A DNA stretch of 64,000 bases from Pogona vitticeps (GCF_051106095.1 NC_135784.1:151935428-151999427); one strand, 5' to 3'; counted from the stretch's first letter, positions 11,219 to 61,056 are shown. Notes: generated from the letters alone by a model not told the origin. Translations and numbers: made by a program.

Positions 11219-12302
11219 AAAAAGAAACACAAACAGACTTGTTTTATAGTATTCATTCCTCAGTGGACAAATCTTGCCAGGAAGTCTCTGAATGCATATC
11301 TCCCCATATTTGAGAAATTCAAAATATTTTGTTGTGCCAAAGGCACCTTGAGAAATGGAAGGACAATTATCTTATAGAGTCAGCCTGTTTCTCCAGCCCT
11401 TCTTTTACCTTGCTCCCTTTAAATCAGGACCAGCACCAATTTCAGCTGAAGTTAAACTGTCTGTAAATTTCTCTCTTTGCTAGGCAGGTGTTGCTACCCA
11501 GCATTACAGGGGACTCCTGAAAACAAGCAACAGCAGTATCTATTCCTTGCTTTAAAAGAGGGGAAGGATGGCAGTGAGACAATTGGTGAAGTGCCCTGGT
11601 TGGTAGGTCTAACAACTGGCACAGCAGACCCTCTACCCCTCCCTAGTGAAAAGACAAGATAGCTATCGTTCAACTAGTGGACAAAGAGGGCACTCGCACC
11701 TGCACTTCACAAGGGGACACTCTATATTTTGACATGCACAAGAGCACAAGCGGGTACAATACATACCTGGGGCACAGGGACACGTACCTTTGCACATGCA
11801 CACTTCTTAAACACCAATGGTTGTACTGGCTTCAGATCTGTCAAGCCAGAAAAGGGTGAAGACGTTCATGTGGCCAGACAGAGAAGCACACAAGACCTGT
11901 GTTTGTACCTATCGGTCCTTAAGAACTTCCCACCCCACGCAACTTGCAGTACACAAGAAATCTTTTCCTCTCCAAAGCCACAAGATTTCCCTAAGCAACA
12001 TGTCATGAGAATTTACAGGGATTTCCGTCAGAGAAACAAGGGTGACAGCTGCAGAGAACATCTCTCCATACAATCCTCTCTTCATAGTCTTAAGAAGGGA
12101 TCTGTAAAAAGATGCATTTCACTCCTGAACCAGGAAGGGAGCTAAGTCTATGAACTCCAGCTTCCTCACCGAACCACCTGCAGGCCATGTTGTCCAGCTG
12201 ATAGCAGCAGGCTTTGTAGAAATACGAGGTAGGCCTTCTTCATCACTTATCAGTTCTAGCATGGCAGCTTTTGTGCAGGTTCTTCCGGATAGCACTTGCA
12301 GA

Positions 12303-48477
<36,175 letters not shown>

Positions 48478-49914
48478 GGTAACGGCCGAGCGGCGGCGGC
48501 GGCGGCAGCGGCAACGGACGCCTTGCTTTCCCCCTGCCTGACTCGGGCGAGACGGTTAACGACGGCGGCGGCAGCGGCCGCGCGAGACAAATCAGACACA
48601 AGAGGAGCGAGCAGGCGAGCGCGACGAGGGGGGAAGAGCCAGCCGGACTTAAAGGGGAGGTGGCTCTGGGGCTTAAAGCAGAGGAAGGTAGGCGGACGGG
48701 AAGAGAACGAGCCCGGAGGAACCGCCAGTTGTACGCCGACAGCAAATCAGAGTCGGCTGACAAAGGGGAGAGCGCGTGCGAGCGGCACGAGGAAGGAAGG
48801 CGCGCGCGCGCGATTGTTTGGGATGCGGGAAGGCGTGGGAGCCCCTCGCTTGGCAGGCAGGGCACGGCGGGGGCGGGGCCCGGGCGAGCCGAGGGGAGTC
48901 TATGCTTCCCTGAGCGCGTGCGGATGTATGTAAGGAGGTGTAGGGTGGCGGGTTGAGAGGGCGCGCCTGCGCAGGTGCCCTCTACGGCCGCACGGATTTG
49001 CAGGCGGGGAACGCAGGGTCGCGACACAGTTTCACGTGGCTGGTGCTGAGAAAAACCCTTTCCTCTGGCAGGAAGAAGATAAACAGGAGGCCGTGTCTTT
49101 GGTCCTATTCGCACACGCGTGTTCCTCCTTTGCAACTGCGGGAGGCCCATTGCCCGAGCGGGGGAGGGGTTGGGCGGTATGCCTCGGCTGAATGTGTGAA
49201 TACCGCTCCTGCAACTCGTAACGCCAGCAGTGGAATAATCATTCTGCCTCATAGTGCTTTTTTCATTGGGGCCTGTTCTCACGTTCAGTTGCCGAGGGCG
49301 CGCGACTTCTGCAGAATCCTTTCATTTAAACTGGTCACTGCACGTATCGGCCAATTTTAATGAAAAGCTTTGCGGTGTTTGCAGTGATAGGCGAACATGC
49401 TGTTTGTGGTTGTTAAAGCTGGAATGACCTATTTAAAAGCGAGAGCCGCTGTTTGGGATGAGCAACCCAGAGGGGCGCTAAGTGGCCACAAGGGAAGAGC
49501 CGTGCATTCAGGATAGAAGCAGGTGTGAATCGGGCCCTTTTGATTAGCTACCAAGTGTTCATATTTCTCATGTTCTAATATTTGCCATGGGACATAATTC
49601 TACTAGTTGGATGGTGCTGTCTTTCGCATGTTGGTGGGATGGGGAGCAGAAATACATTTTCTGCACACCTCTCAAACTCTAAATGTTAAACCAGAAAAGG
49701 CTAGGCTAAAATCTATGGAAAGCAAAAACAACACACCTTGCCAAATGGATGAATGTTGAAGAGCGTCTCCCACCAGGACAAGACTAGGTGGACCTTCTCG
49801 AGGTCACTTAATAGGCTTTGAAGGGAAATAGGCTGATTAAAGAATAACCAAATAAAATGGGGTTACTTGGACACAGGAAAAATTAACTGCAATTGTGAAG
49901 AAATTCAGTTAATA

Positions 49915-51770
49915 CAGCATTTATGTGTATGAAATTTATGTCTCATCAGTTGTACAAAAGATCTAGCAAATGACTGAGCTAACACTATTGTAGTAATAAC
50001 TAGAAGCCAACACAGATTTGTCAAGAACAAATCCTGCCAGACTAACCTCTCTGATAGAAGGAATGCTATAGACATATCTTGACTTAAGCAATGCTTTTGA
50101 CAAAGTACCCCATATTCTGATTAGCAAGCTAACTGGGTGTGGGCTGGATAAAATAACTGTCATACCCAGTTAGCTACAGAATCCTACTCAGAGGGTGATG
50201 ATTACAGTGGGGTCTCTACTTAAGAACTTAATCTGTATTGGAAGGCGGTTCTCAAGTCGAAAAGTTCTTATGTCGAATCTGCATTTCCCATAGGAATGCA
50301 TTGAAAACCATTTAATCCATATCTGCTCTTTTCCGTCCATAGAAACTACAGTGGAACCTCTACTTAAGAACTTGATCCGTATTGGAATGGTGTTCTTAAG
50401 TTGAAACGTTCTTAAGTTGAAGCAAAATTTCCCATAGGAATGCATTGAAAACAGATTAATCCGTTCCGGCTGTTTTTTGTCCTTATGTACAGGCACGTTT
50501 GTACACTGAAGCATTAATTCCCATAGGAACTAATGCAAAGCCGGTTAATCCGTACTCTACCACTAGGGGGAGATTTTTTTTTTAATCTAAGAGATCTGCC
50601 TAAAATGACCTAAGGTTAAAAAAAGGGCAGGAAAGTTTTTTTTCCCCATTCTTATCTTGGAGCTCCATTCTCAAGTAGAAGCAAAATTTAGTGAACGGAG
50701 CTGTTCTTAAGTTGGATTGTTCTTAAGTAGGGACGTTCTTAAGTAGAGGTTCCACTGTAATGGGTCCTTCTCCAACTGGGTGGAGGTAACAAGTGGGGTA
50801 CTTCAGGGCTCAGTCCTGAGCTGTGTGCTCCTCAAAAATTTTATTAATGACCTGGATTATTACATACAGGGAATGCCAATCAAATTTGCAGATGACATAA
50901 AATTGGGTGCAATAGCTAACACCCTGGAAGACAGAAAGAAAATTCTAAATGATCTAGATAGGCTTGAGCACTGGGCTGAAAACAACAGAATGAAATTCAA
51001 CACAGATACTGTAAGTACAAAGTACTGCACCTAGGAAAAAGAAACCAAACACACAGTCACAAGATGGGGTATACTCGGCTCAGCACTACTATGAGCGAGA
51101 AGGATATTGAAATTGTAGATAACAAGATGAATATGAGCCAACAGTGTGAGGCAGCTACAAAAGAAGCAAATGCTATTTTAGGTCTCATTAACAAATATAT
51201 AGTTTCCAAATCCTGCAAGATACTTGTTCCCCTCTATTCAGACTGGTTAGTGCTCATTTTGGAGTACCTTGTTCAGTTCTGGACACCACAATTCAAGAAG
51301 GATGCTGACAAACTGGAACAAGTTCAGAGGAGGGCAATAAGGATCATCAGAGGGCTGGAAACCAAACCTTATGAGGAAAGGCTGAAATAACTGGCCATAT
51401 TTAGCTTTGAGAAAATAAGACTGAGGGAAGATATGATAGCGCTTTTCAGATAGGCTGCCATACAGAGGAGCGGCAGGATCTGTTCTTGATCATCCCAGAG
51501 TGCAGGACACGCAAAAATAGACTCAAGTTACAGGAAACCAGATTTAAACTGAATATCAGGGAAAAACATCTTAACATTTAGAGCAGTACAACAGTGGAAC
51601 CAATTATCTTGTGAAGTTGTGAGTGCTCCAACACTGAAGACATTCAAGAGAAACTTGGACAACCACCAGGCGGATATCCTTTGATTTGTATTCCTGCATC
51701 GAGCAGGAGGTTGGACTTGATGGCCTTATAGGCTGCTTCCAACTTCATTATGATATGATTCTATGAAGCA
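49915..51770 (+). mobile_element. CR1 LINE fragment with reverse transcriptase, split by MITEs
   Basis: Upstream of the insertion: LDLSNAFDKVPHILI-like and KLTGCGLDKITV. Downstream: NWVEVTSGVLQGSVLS, FINDLDYYIQGMPIKFADDI (catalytic FADD at 50885-50896), LDRLEHWAENNRMKFN, VDNKMNMSQQCEAATKEANA, ILEYLVQFWTPQFKKDADKL and EQVQRRAIRIIRGLETKPYE. The 3' end has the CR1 hallmark GAGCAGGAGGTTGGACTTGA...GATTCTATGA near 51765. The 5' part is truncated and there are a few stops and frameshifts. Confidence 0.92.
50205..50757. mobile_element. Tigger/pogo-like MITE with duplicated left end, inside CR1
   Basis: The outer left end CAGTGGGGTCTCTACTTAAG (50205) and a second left end CAGTGGAACCTCTACTTAAG (50349) both face one right end AAGTAGAGGTTCCACTG (50757). 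TA flanks all three. 'cccataggaatgcattgaaaac' occurs in both left parts. It interrupts the CR1 reverse transcriptase between its fifth-domain lead-in and the SGVLQGS block. Confidence 0.85.
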
Positions 51771-54156
51771 GCCCACTTCTGGTCAAAAATAGTCTAATTA
51801 TCTTAATATGTTTAACAGTTGTACCTATATTTCATATCTGTCCATAATTTTAAATTGTGCAATGCTCTGATACAAAGAAAGAAAGACTTATGGAAAGATG
51901 ATACAAGATTTGGCAAGTGATGGGGACCACTATGGGAATGTCTTCTGTGGCTCTAGGCAGCTTACTGTTTGTCATAAACTGTCTGTGGCAGCTACACACC
52001 ATGGTAATAGATAGACCTTAACTGCATTCTCTCTTCTCATAGTAGCTCTGTATTGGCATAAATATGTTTCTGTTTCTCTTTGGCTTGCATGATGGTCACC
52101 TATGGAACAATTGCAGACAGGGTGCTGTGCTTTGTTCTACACTGATAGTGCCAGTGTTTTTATCATGCTTCTTGCAATGCCTGCTCTGTAGGAAATGAAG
52201 ACATGGCGACACAGGATACCCTTCCATCTGAAGAGCTATTTTCAGACCCCACTATTTAAATTAGACATGAGTTCTATCTAAATGTGGGAGAGCAGACTAG
52301 TTCAGACCCCTTACTGAGCCCTCTTTCAGACGGTGATGCTGGTAGCTCCCTAGCGGTGCATCAGAGATCTGTGGGGGAGGCCAATTAAAATGTATCTGGT
52401 TGAAATGGAAAGCCTGAGTTTCATTTCTGCTTTCTGCTGTGGCGCACATGCGCTGCTGTAGTGGCCCCTTGGGGAACATGTGTGCTGTTGGAGTTGTTGC
52501 ATTCCAGACTTACAAGGAAATCTCCATCTGAAATTCTTTCTGGAGGTTCAGCTCATGATTCACTTATGGAATTTCTCTCGTCTGCATAGATGTGTGTGTG
52601 CGGTTGGGCAGAGATAAACACCAGACCTGCAAAGTACAAGACAGAGAGCATGTCCAGCTGTGAGGCTCTTGCCAAGCAAGAAGGGTAGAGGGACTGCAAA
52701 TAAGAGATGACTGGGAAAGAGGACATATTTCTGGGAAGAAGGAAGACATTTCCAGAGAACATTTTTGATATTTCATCCAAATGAATTGGTTCTGTCCTTG
52801 GTTGTTATGAAGACATTTATCCGTATGCATAAGAGTCTGTGGTAAATGTGGCAATTGGCAGAGGAGGCCACAATGTCTCTGCAATCCTTTCCAACATTTT
52901 GTTATCCCAGACTGTGATGGCAAATGAATGAAGTTATTCCTCCTCCTCCTGTTTTTTCTTAAGGTGCAGGGAAGAATCCTGTTGACTATTCACACCAACG
53001 TAATTGCAGTGGCATAAATCACAGTAGGGAATTGCCACCAATTAATGAATCGCTGCTCGTATTTCTTGTTGCAAAACAATTGTGTGGCTTGATGGGAGAT
53101 GAGGAATACAAACAGCATCTTGTTAAGTATCGTAGTAGCAGTTTGCTACTGCAGTTTAAATTGTTGCACTTATGCTGGCTTGAATAACCAATAGGCTTCT
53201 GGTCAACATTTCTACAGTATATTCTACACAAAGGTCCTACAGTACTGCCTCGAGTGGAGGAACACTAATCATGCTAGATTCTATCAAACTGATAGGACTT
53301 CAAGTATGACTTTGGATGGATTTTGTGTGCCTGCCATCCAGGGTTCACCCTTTGGAGAGAGAGGCTTATTCCCATAAAGCTATTCACCAGATGATGAACT
53401 AACCAAAGCAACTCTTGACATGACAGCATTAGTGGCAGGATCGTCCACATAGATGAAATCAGAGGTTTTCAATGGATTTCTGTGCGTGTAGCACTTTGTG
53501 GAATCATGTAATCAGGCAGATCTTTGTTTTGGGAGACTTTCTAAACATTCTGGATGCATTGAAAAGGAATTTAAACCACCTCATCCCTTTTTTTTTTGTT
53601 GGTCTTGAGGAGCCTGATTATGACAACCCTGGAAGCCCTTTGCCACGTGCTGGATGGAAACAGTAGCTGAATATCAAACCATGAAGGGTTCACTCAGGAA
53701 GGAAAGGCAGAGCACTTCTGCAGAATAATCTAAAAAACGGTGAAAATCAGGGTCTTCCTTACAAGTGAAATATTGAGAAGATTTATTTCTTTCCTCATGA
53801 GGCTAGAACCTTTCTGTGTAGAAAATTTCCCAGCCAGACCTGGTTTATAGTGTATCCTGGACCCTTTAGTTGCAGGGAACAAAATACTCTTAATAGATCG
53901 CAGATCAATGGCCCATCCTTTTCAGGCAGGATTTTCTATAATTAAAGCAGGATCTTGGCTTTGTTCTAGAGAAGTTTGCTGCAACCACCAGGAAGCAGGT
54001 GGAGATGGGAAGAAAAGTTAAAATAGTGAAGTTGAAGGTGCTGCAAGGGAGGATAATCACACCCGCAGCAAAACCAAGAAGGAGCAAGAAGGGAGCTATT
54101 ATGGGAGGTAGCAGGTAGCATTGTGATGCAATTGGACCCTGATAAGATCTATTCTG
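51771..54156. other. Upstream flank without recognised gene
   Basis: No exon, RNA gene or clear transposon was recognised. The largest open frames (52553-52923) have no recognisable domain. Confidence 0.4.
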
Positions 54157-54216
<60 letters not shown>

Positions 54217-54250
54217 ATTTGATTTATATACTGCCCATCTGGCAGCCAGG
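54157..54250 (-). repeat. (GAT)n microsatellite with LINE tail
   Basis: About 19 GAT units, then TTTATTTGATTTATATACTG and CCCATCTGGCAGCCA, which in reverse complement is a LINE 3' tail. The microsatellite has grown from its end. Confidence 0.8.
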
Positions 54251-54386
54251 GCCATTCTCAACCTTGGGCAACTCAGGTGATCTTGGACTGTAATTCCCAG
54301 AAGCCGTCACCACTGGCTGTGCTACCCAGGGTTTCTGGGAGTTGCAATCTAAAAACATCTGGGTTACTCAAGGTTAGGAATCACTA
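54251..54386. mobile_element. Palindromic MITE, copy 1
   Basis: CTCAACCTTGGGCAACTCAG...CTGTAATTCCCAGAAGCC pairs with CTGGGAGTTGCAATC...GGGTTACTCAAGGTTAGGAA. Same family as 63159-63296, more decayed. Confidence 0.75.
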
Positions 54387-54454
54387 ATCTATGCTATTAT
54401 TTTGGGAAAGCATCACACGTCCTTCTACTTCATTGGAGGAAGAAGACTTTGGAA

Positions 54455-54690
54455 AACATTTATTAATTAATTCCCTTTATTTTTTATATTTTTGTGTCTC
54501 ACCTTTTTTCCCCACTGAGTTCAAGGCAGTTTCTGCTGCTCTCCTTTTTATTACTTCTTTATAGCAACAACCCTGTGAAATCAGCCGGGCTGCAAGAGAG
54601 TGAGTGGCCAGAGGTTATCCAGGGAGCCTTCCGATTAAGTCCCAGTCTGGTCATCTCGACTGCCATACCACACTGCCTTTTGTTTTTGAC
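54455..54690 (-). mobile_element. MIR/L2-like SINE or LINE tail
   Basis: The words TCACCTTTTTTCCCCACTGA, TAGCAACAACCCTGTGAAAT, GAGAGTGAGTGGCCAGAGGT and CTGCCATACCACACTGCC follow the order of a widespread amniote repeat whose tail reads 'cctcacaacaaccctgtgagg'. Confidence 0.55.
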
Positions 54691-54992
54691 AACTGTAGAT
54701 ATCTGCAACTGCACTATTGTTCACAAATAATTCGTCAAAGGCTTATTGGCTACAATTCTAGGCCCCATTTCCTGGAAAGAAGTTGGGTTGAACTCATTGG
54801 GATTGATTTCTGAAGACACATGGTTAAGGTTGGATTGACCATCATCTCTAATCTCAGTATAACTTTATTAAGCAAATTCTCTATCCTAACTGGAAGCTCT
54901 CCTGTATTTTCTAGTCCCCATTTCTTCGGCAAGAGAGCATCCTTTTCTCCAAAGTACAGGCATCGTTTTCTTGCTCTTAGTATAACAGGAGC

Positions 54993-55250
54993 CTATAATA
55001 ATAATAATAATAACAACTGTGTGCTGTCAAGTCAATTCTGAGTTATGATTACCCTTTTCAGGATTTTTGAGGTAGAGAGTGCACAGAAGTGGTATATTAT
55101 TCACTTCTTTTGGCGGTGCCCTGGGCCTTTTCCCTTTTCCCTGGGCACCCAGGCTGGCTGTTCTTCCAGGAGGCATAGGGGACAATCCAACTCCCAACCT
55201 CTGATGCCTAATTTGCTGAGCTGTCCAGCCAGCATCAGGATCCTATGGAG
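54993..55250 (-). mobile_element. tRNA-headed SINE
   Basis: Minus strand: GCTGGACAGCTCAGCAAATT and CAGAGGTTGGGAGTTGGATT form the tRNA-like head, then AGAATTGACTTGACAGCACA and a (TTA)n tail form the end. The same body is seen in other SINE copies of the window. Confidence 0.7.
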
Positions 55251-57418
55251 CCAGCCTATATATTTTGTAGCCCAAATATTTTTTTTAAACCCCAAATACT
55301 AAAACAACCATATGTCCTTTAGCTTTAACTGCTGGTTTCACAACCCAAGAGGCTTATAAGTAGGCTGAGATAGATGTTGAGTAGTTAACTAGTAGCTAGT
55401 TTATTTTCCCCTGCCCCAAGTTACAAAGTTAGGAAGAGAAAATGTTTTCCAGATTGCTCAATTTATTTAACTTTTGATTCAGCTGGTCTCTTGGTCTCTT
55501 TGCTTATCACAGCTGTTCTCTTTTAAAAAGTGAAAGGGGAGATTTTCAATTATTTTGTCACCAGGATGGCCCTAAAATGGCCAAACCCCCTCCACCCTCA
55601 AACGCCCTCCCCCTACTCTGGCAGCCAGTGTTCTGTGTTAGGCACAGAGCTTTTTAGACTACTGGTTATCTAATAGTTCATTCCCTTTTTGAGTTCTTTA
55701 TAATGTTTTGCAACATTACTGGAATCAGTGATGGGGTGTGAAATCACAAATTCCAGGAACTGTCATTGCGCCATCCAGATTTTTTTTATCAGAGAATCAA
55801 ACTTAGAGTCATTTCGTGAAAATCTTTGGCCTATGTACTTCCTTTTTGCCTTTTTTTTTGGTGGGGCCATGTGGAGTGGAGACATCCATCACATTTGCTG
55901 GCTTGCGTCTGTTTGCTTCTGCTATCAGCAGGAAACGATGATATTCTAGCTGGATTTGGCTGATAAGGGCTTGGCTGATGCATGAAGAGCATATGAGTCC
56001 TCCTTGGTGTGTTTTCTTTATGCAATGGATTTGAGAATACTGTAATTTCCAGCAGCTGCTAATGTGACTTGTTCAGTGAAAATCTCCAAACAAAGTTGTG
56101 TGACTCCTCTTGTACTTTGAAATATATCAACCGCAATGCTGCATTAGAAAAGCCCTATTCTTCACCCTTTCTCTGTTATATGAATCCACCACTTTTCCTG
56201 GATGACATTCTTTATTTTTCTCAAAAAGGCCTGAGGGGGATCTTCAAATGCTTTTGGTTGCTACAGCATCTACAGTCTCTTACAAATGGGACTGATGGGG
56301 GTTGTAGTAGGCCTACAGACTCCCCAGAGATTGAAGCCTAGTCTCCCGGTGGCTGAAAGGTCTTCTTTGTTCAGATTGTCACTCTGCTTTTTGTCTGGTG
56401 GTACGAATATGTTTATTTGAACAGCCATTAACAGTTGAATTTGCCACTGTCTCATTCTGCTAAAAAGAAAAAAATGAAGCTAGCACTGCCTAACGAATTC
56501 CTTATGTGTGATATGACACGTGCAGAGGTGCTCTGTGTGCAATGTACAATATGGGTGGGAACTTCCCGCCATCATTTGTGAGTGTTGTGCCCGGCCTGGC
56601 TCTGTATTGCTCCCCATTGCTGGGGAACTTAATAAGATGGAGAATGCAATTTGCACTCATGCCAAATGATTGCCCCCCCCCCCACCAGACAGAATGTTGG
56701 GATAAAGAGGCCCTTGATCTGAACCAGCAGGACCTTCTTTCTGCAGTTAAAGAATGGGATCAGTATGAGAAAATGTGTAGTGCATTCTCTCTTGTGAGAG
56801 CAGAAAATGGAAATGTTATTTATTCCCAGAATCCCCCAGGAAGCATGGCTAATGTTTGTTTGTGCTGCTGAGTTTTAAACAGACACTGAACAGGTAGGTC
56901 TTGGGGTTCTTCTGCCTCTGGATTTCCTACATTGAGGCAGAGGCTGCCTCAACAACGTTTCCTGTGACGTTGTGATTCTTTGAAGACTGCTTCTTGTGTC
57001 TGGAAATGATACTGGAAAAACAGTAGGAACTCATTTGTGCCTTACAGCACAATGTCAGATGTCTGAACTTGAATAACCAGTCTGAAAGCCAGAACTTCAC
57101 GCATCTCTGAAATTACTAGCAGCACACTGAGATTTACGCACTAAGGCTCAGTCACACTTTATGTGAGAATCTTTAACTGTGAAGACAGTGTCAGCAGCTG
57201 CATGCTGTAACATGTAAAGCAGAGAATACAAAGTGCAAACTCCTAAAAGATCACATGTGCTAAACTTCTCACCCATTGTATACACTAGGTATACTCATGG
57301 ACTTACTTACTTTATATGACAGCAAGCTCTAAGAGGGGCAAAGGGTTATATAATAGGCCCAAACAAACCACAACAAAAATGTTCTTTGGAAGGGGCTAAA
57401 ACAAACTCAAGAAGTGGT
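55251..57418. other. Upstream flank without recognised gene
   Basis: No exon or clear transposon was recognised. A 109-codon open frame at 56542-56871 shows no domain and no splice context that I can support. Confidence 0.4.
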
Positions 57419-57503
57419 TGGTTTGATATGAGATCTGAACCTGGTAGAAACCAGAACAAGCTAGAACTCTGGTTACTACCAGGTTTAGAACTCATATCAA
57501 ACC
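57419..57503. repeat. Strong hairpin with 37-bp arms
   Basis: The left arm begins TGGTTTGATATGAGATCTGA and continues ACCTGGTAGAAACCAGA. The right arm is its reverse complement with three mismatches. The spacer is about 10 bases round AAGCTAG. No family was recognised. Confidence 0.9.
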
Positions 57504-58838
57504 AGGGAACCCACCCAGGAAAGAAGTGTGGATTCTTTATCAGGCTTCCTGACAGAGAAATAAGCCACATAGTTAGCTCCTGCCATGTTTACACAGCATG
57601 CCAAATAAACCACAGACCAAGGATTTGTGGGTTATTTAGTCACTCATGCTGCAAAGTGGGAGCTAGCAGCCACCATGCATCAGCCCAGCATGCTAGCCGA
57701 GCCAGGCTTCTTCAAAATACCAGCTTGCTGTGATGTCAGAACACGCCCCCAGCATGTTCCGACATGCAGACCTGCCAATGTGATGCAGATGCTCCCCAAG
57801 ATACAAGCAAGAAAATACATACATTCTTCAAGATTTCACACTGCAGGACAGATAGGACAAACGCAATGGTTATGCTCCATTGGAGCAGCCACCATATTCC
57901 ACCTAGATTTCCTGAAGAGAAGCTTGTATTGGCACTAGTGGCTATGGAGACCAGAGGGTTTCTACCATTTCCGTATTTAGCTTCATCTGAAGCTTATCCC
58001 TGAATTTACACATTGCACAGAAGGGACTTCTTCCAGCACAGAGAACGATTTATGTTTACTTTTCCTTAATCAGAGTTGTTTTGGGTATACAAAGTTATTA
58101 GATACATATGTTACTGATTTGCATCTGCAAGCTTCTCATGAAAATAAATACACAGCAGGGCTTCTGTGCCAGTGCAGGGGTATGGGATGGAGTACAACTT
58201 TGGTAGCAAATGGTGTGTATGTGGGGGGGGGGGTAAAGGTTTGGAGGAGCAGACGCACCTTGGTGTGTCATCCAAGTTTTCCTGGCTTATCAGCATGTTC
58301 TCCTTGTGGCTCAGTCCAGCATCCACTTTTCGAGCTGGAAAACTGATTGGAGCATTAATGCATAAATATTTGTTCACCCCCAGCTTGATAAAACACTCAG
58401 CCAGAGCCACAAAGAACTCCAAGAGCTTCCTCTGCTATTAAAAACAAAACATGGAGCCAGTTGTAATATTTTGGACACATTTGTATGTCTCTAATAGACA
58501 ACTGCGAACCGACAGCTATAAAACCATACAGTTACCAAGCTCTTGGAAACATAGGCAGGAATCCAGTGACCCATTAGCAGGGGTCTGTTACTGGGGCAGT
58601 CCTTTCCTGCCCTCCCCAATTGAACCAGGCATGCCACTCTGTGTTTTCTTAGCCCTCTAGAGCAGCATTGAAAAGCAGAACAAGAATTGGTCTCCCTCCT
58701 GATTCTGCTGATGGAAGCATCTCAGTCAGTGGGAGGTCCTCCTTCAGATCCTATCACGGGTCTATCTCATTCAGCATCCTATAGCTACTTGAAGGGCAGG
58801 CAACTGTTCTTCCACAGAGGTATCCCACCTGTATATCC
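57504..58838. other. Upstream flank without recognised gene
   Basis: Nothing recognisable apart from a G homopolymer near 58223-58232. Confidence 0.4.
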
Positions 58839-58839
58839 T

Positions 58840-58930
58840 GTCAGCACTGGCCAGCATAGCCGAAGAGTGATGGATTATGGGAGTTGTAGTCTATAAACAA
58901 AATTTAGAGTGCCACATATCATCTCCCTGA
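58840..58930. mobile_element. hAT-type MITE fragment
   Basis: CAGCACTGGCCAGCATAGCC, then ATGGATTATGGGAGTTGTAG and TTTAGAGTGCCACATATC, the order of words found in many amniote hAT MITEs. Confidence 0.55.
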
Positions 58931-61056
58931 TCTACACCAACCAGCAGCAGTTTCCCGGAGCTTCCGTCTTTGACAGCATTATGTGGAGATGCTACTAAGC
59001 CTGAGACCTTTTGCATCCCAACTGTAGACTCTGTACCCATGCTGTGGGTTCTCCTCCACATCCTTTGCTTGGAATTCCCTCCCATCTCCAAAGAGAACTA
59101 AGCAGAGAGCACATCTGAACTACCACTCAAAAAGCAGCTTGCATTCCAATCTTGCGCTCCTGTCTGCATAACAGAGCAGCGAGTCTGGATGTACAGTAGT
59201 GCAAAAAGGATGCGAGTCAGGGGGTCCTCAGCCCATCTCAGTTCCTTGATTAGTGTATCTGTATGATACACCTGTGTGCAAAAACCTAACATATTAACAC
59301 TTGTGTGTTCTAGGTGTGTGTGTAGCACACATGTAGCTCTAGAAATGACACAAATGAAGTAGGCTATAATTATTTGAAACTGATGAGACTTAATTGGCAT
59401 GCCCTTTTGAATGGGAATTTTTACAATATCTGCTAGCAAAACTGAAATATCAAAAACATTTTGGAAAGCCTATATTTGATATTGGCAGGAATCCGAAGTT
59501 CAAATTTTAATTCAGGTGTCATTTCGCTTTAGGCATGTCTCTATCCCTCAGCAAATAAATCTGCAAATTCGGCTACCCCACAACTTGGTTATAGTAGTCT
59601 ATCCACTTAAGCATTCTTTTTAGTCACATGCAGCTTAAAAGAAAATTGTTACAAGGTTTCTCTAAGAAATTTGTTCACTGTTTTAGGTTAATAGCTATTT
59701 ATGAGGCAGTGGTTAAGGTGCTTCATTCCTTTTTGCCTTAATGGGATTTATGCATCCTGTGAAGAAAGTTGCTGACCCTTTTTTTCCTTGCTTCAGGTTT
59801 TCATTCTTTCTTTATGCACCTTTTATCCTTTCTCCTTCCATTGTGCCTTCCCTGTTTCCATTATGGAATCAGTCCCCCCCCCCCCGTCCCCACCTCTACA
59901 CAAAACAAAATAATGTAAGTTCTATCCGATAAAACCCCAGACAGAAATATGTACAGGAAAATATTTCTGCAGTGTTGTGCATGGAAAACACTATGATATT
60001 GCAGGAGACATTTTTATGCATATTTAATAAATATAAAATAATTTCTGTGCAAAATAATGACACTTCAAAATCAACTTGAGTCTTCTTCGTGAAACATCAT
60101 TACAAGTCTTTCACTTAGGTTCACTCAGTTGTCCTTGTCATGGATATAGTATGTGCAAGTATAAATGTGTCTAATGGATACCAGCAGCACATGATCCAGA
60201 ACTATCTCACTATGTCAGGATGAGACCCCTTCTTTTGCTTTGGCCATGGGCAGCCTTTACGAAGAAATGCAAGGTGTGTGGGTGATAATTCCTTGGAGGC
60301 ACACACTTGCAGGTATTTTGGTGAACTGCCACAGAATCTCAACAGAATCTGCTTGTATCTTCATGTTTTATAGTTTAAAGATTTGAGGTCCAGCCTTGAG
60401 GGTGATTAGAATGCTGTAACCCTACTGCTGCCAACAATCTTTTTAAAATGATACCCTTCCATGCACAGGGCCAAATAAATGTTTGTGGACTCATGCACAT
60501 GGCGTGCTTGGCTTGTATATGTTGCACACCGGGTATGTAATGCTCCTATGCATGAGTGCAATGTTTGATCCAAATGGTTTTTTAGACCGTAATCCCCCTC
60601 CAACCCTTTGGTCACATTGTCAAAATATAAATGTCTCACAGTGGTTTAGCCTTTTGCTTTCTGCCGAATTTGGCATTCAGGTTTTCCTAACATCTTGCTC
60701 AGAGCTGACTATGCAAAAGTAGTCACTGGATGCTGGTTGTCAAATACTATTCCAGGTTTCCTTAAACATTTAGGGACAGATAAGATCTGCTCTTTAAATA
60801 ACAGCATGGCTGCATTTTGGTGAACCCCAGCTGATCTCCAATATATAGTGAATCGGTTGGGCTCAGTCCTTGTGGTCAGGATGGTGGGAAACAATGGGCA
60901 AAATCCACTGTGTAAGGGTATCTGTAACACAATGTTCTTCTCCCGTGTCTTCCTACTAGTGCCCCTTGCAGCAGTTAGAAAGTAGGTAAACATCCCAGCT
61001 CCAGACAGGAACTGGGTTTGGGGATGCAGGAGGGAACAACAGCAAGGTCAGGTCCT
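58931..61056. other. Upstream flank without recognised gene
   Basis: No exon, RNA gene or clear transposon was recognised. A C homopolymer lies near 59875-59885. Confidence 0.4.

Noticed and set aside
56542-56871. 109-codon frame considered as an exon of an upstream gene
   Set aside because: No recognisable domain and no paired splice sites that I could support.
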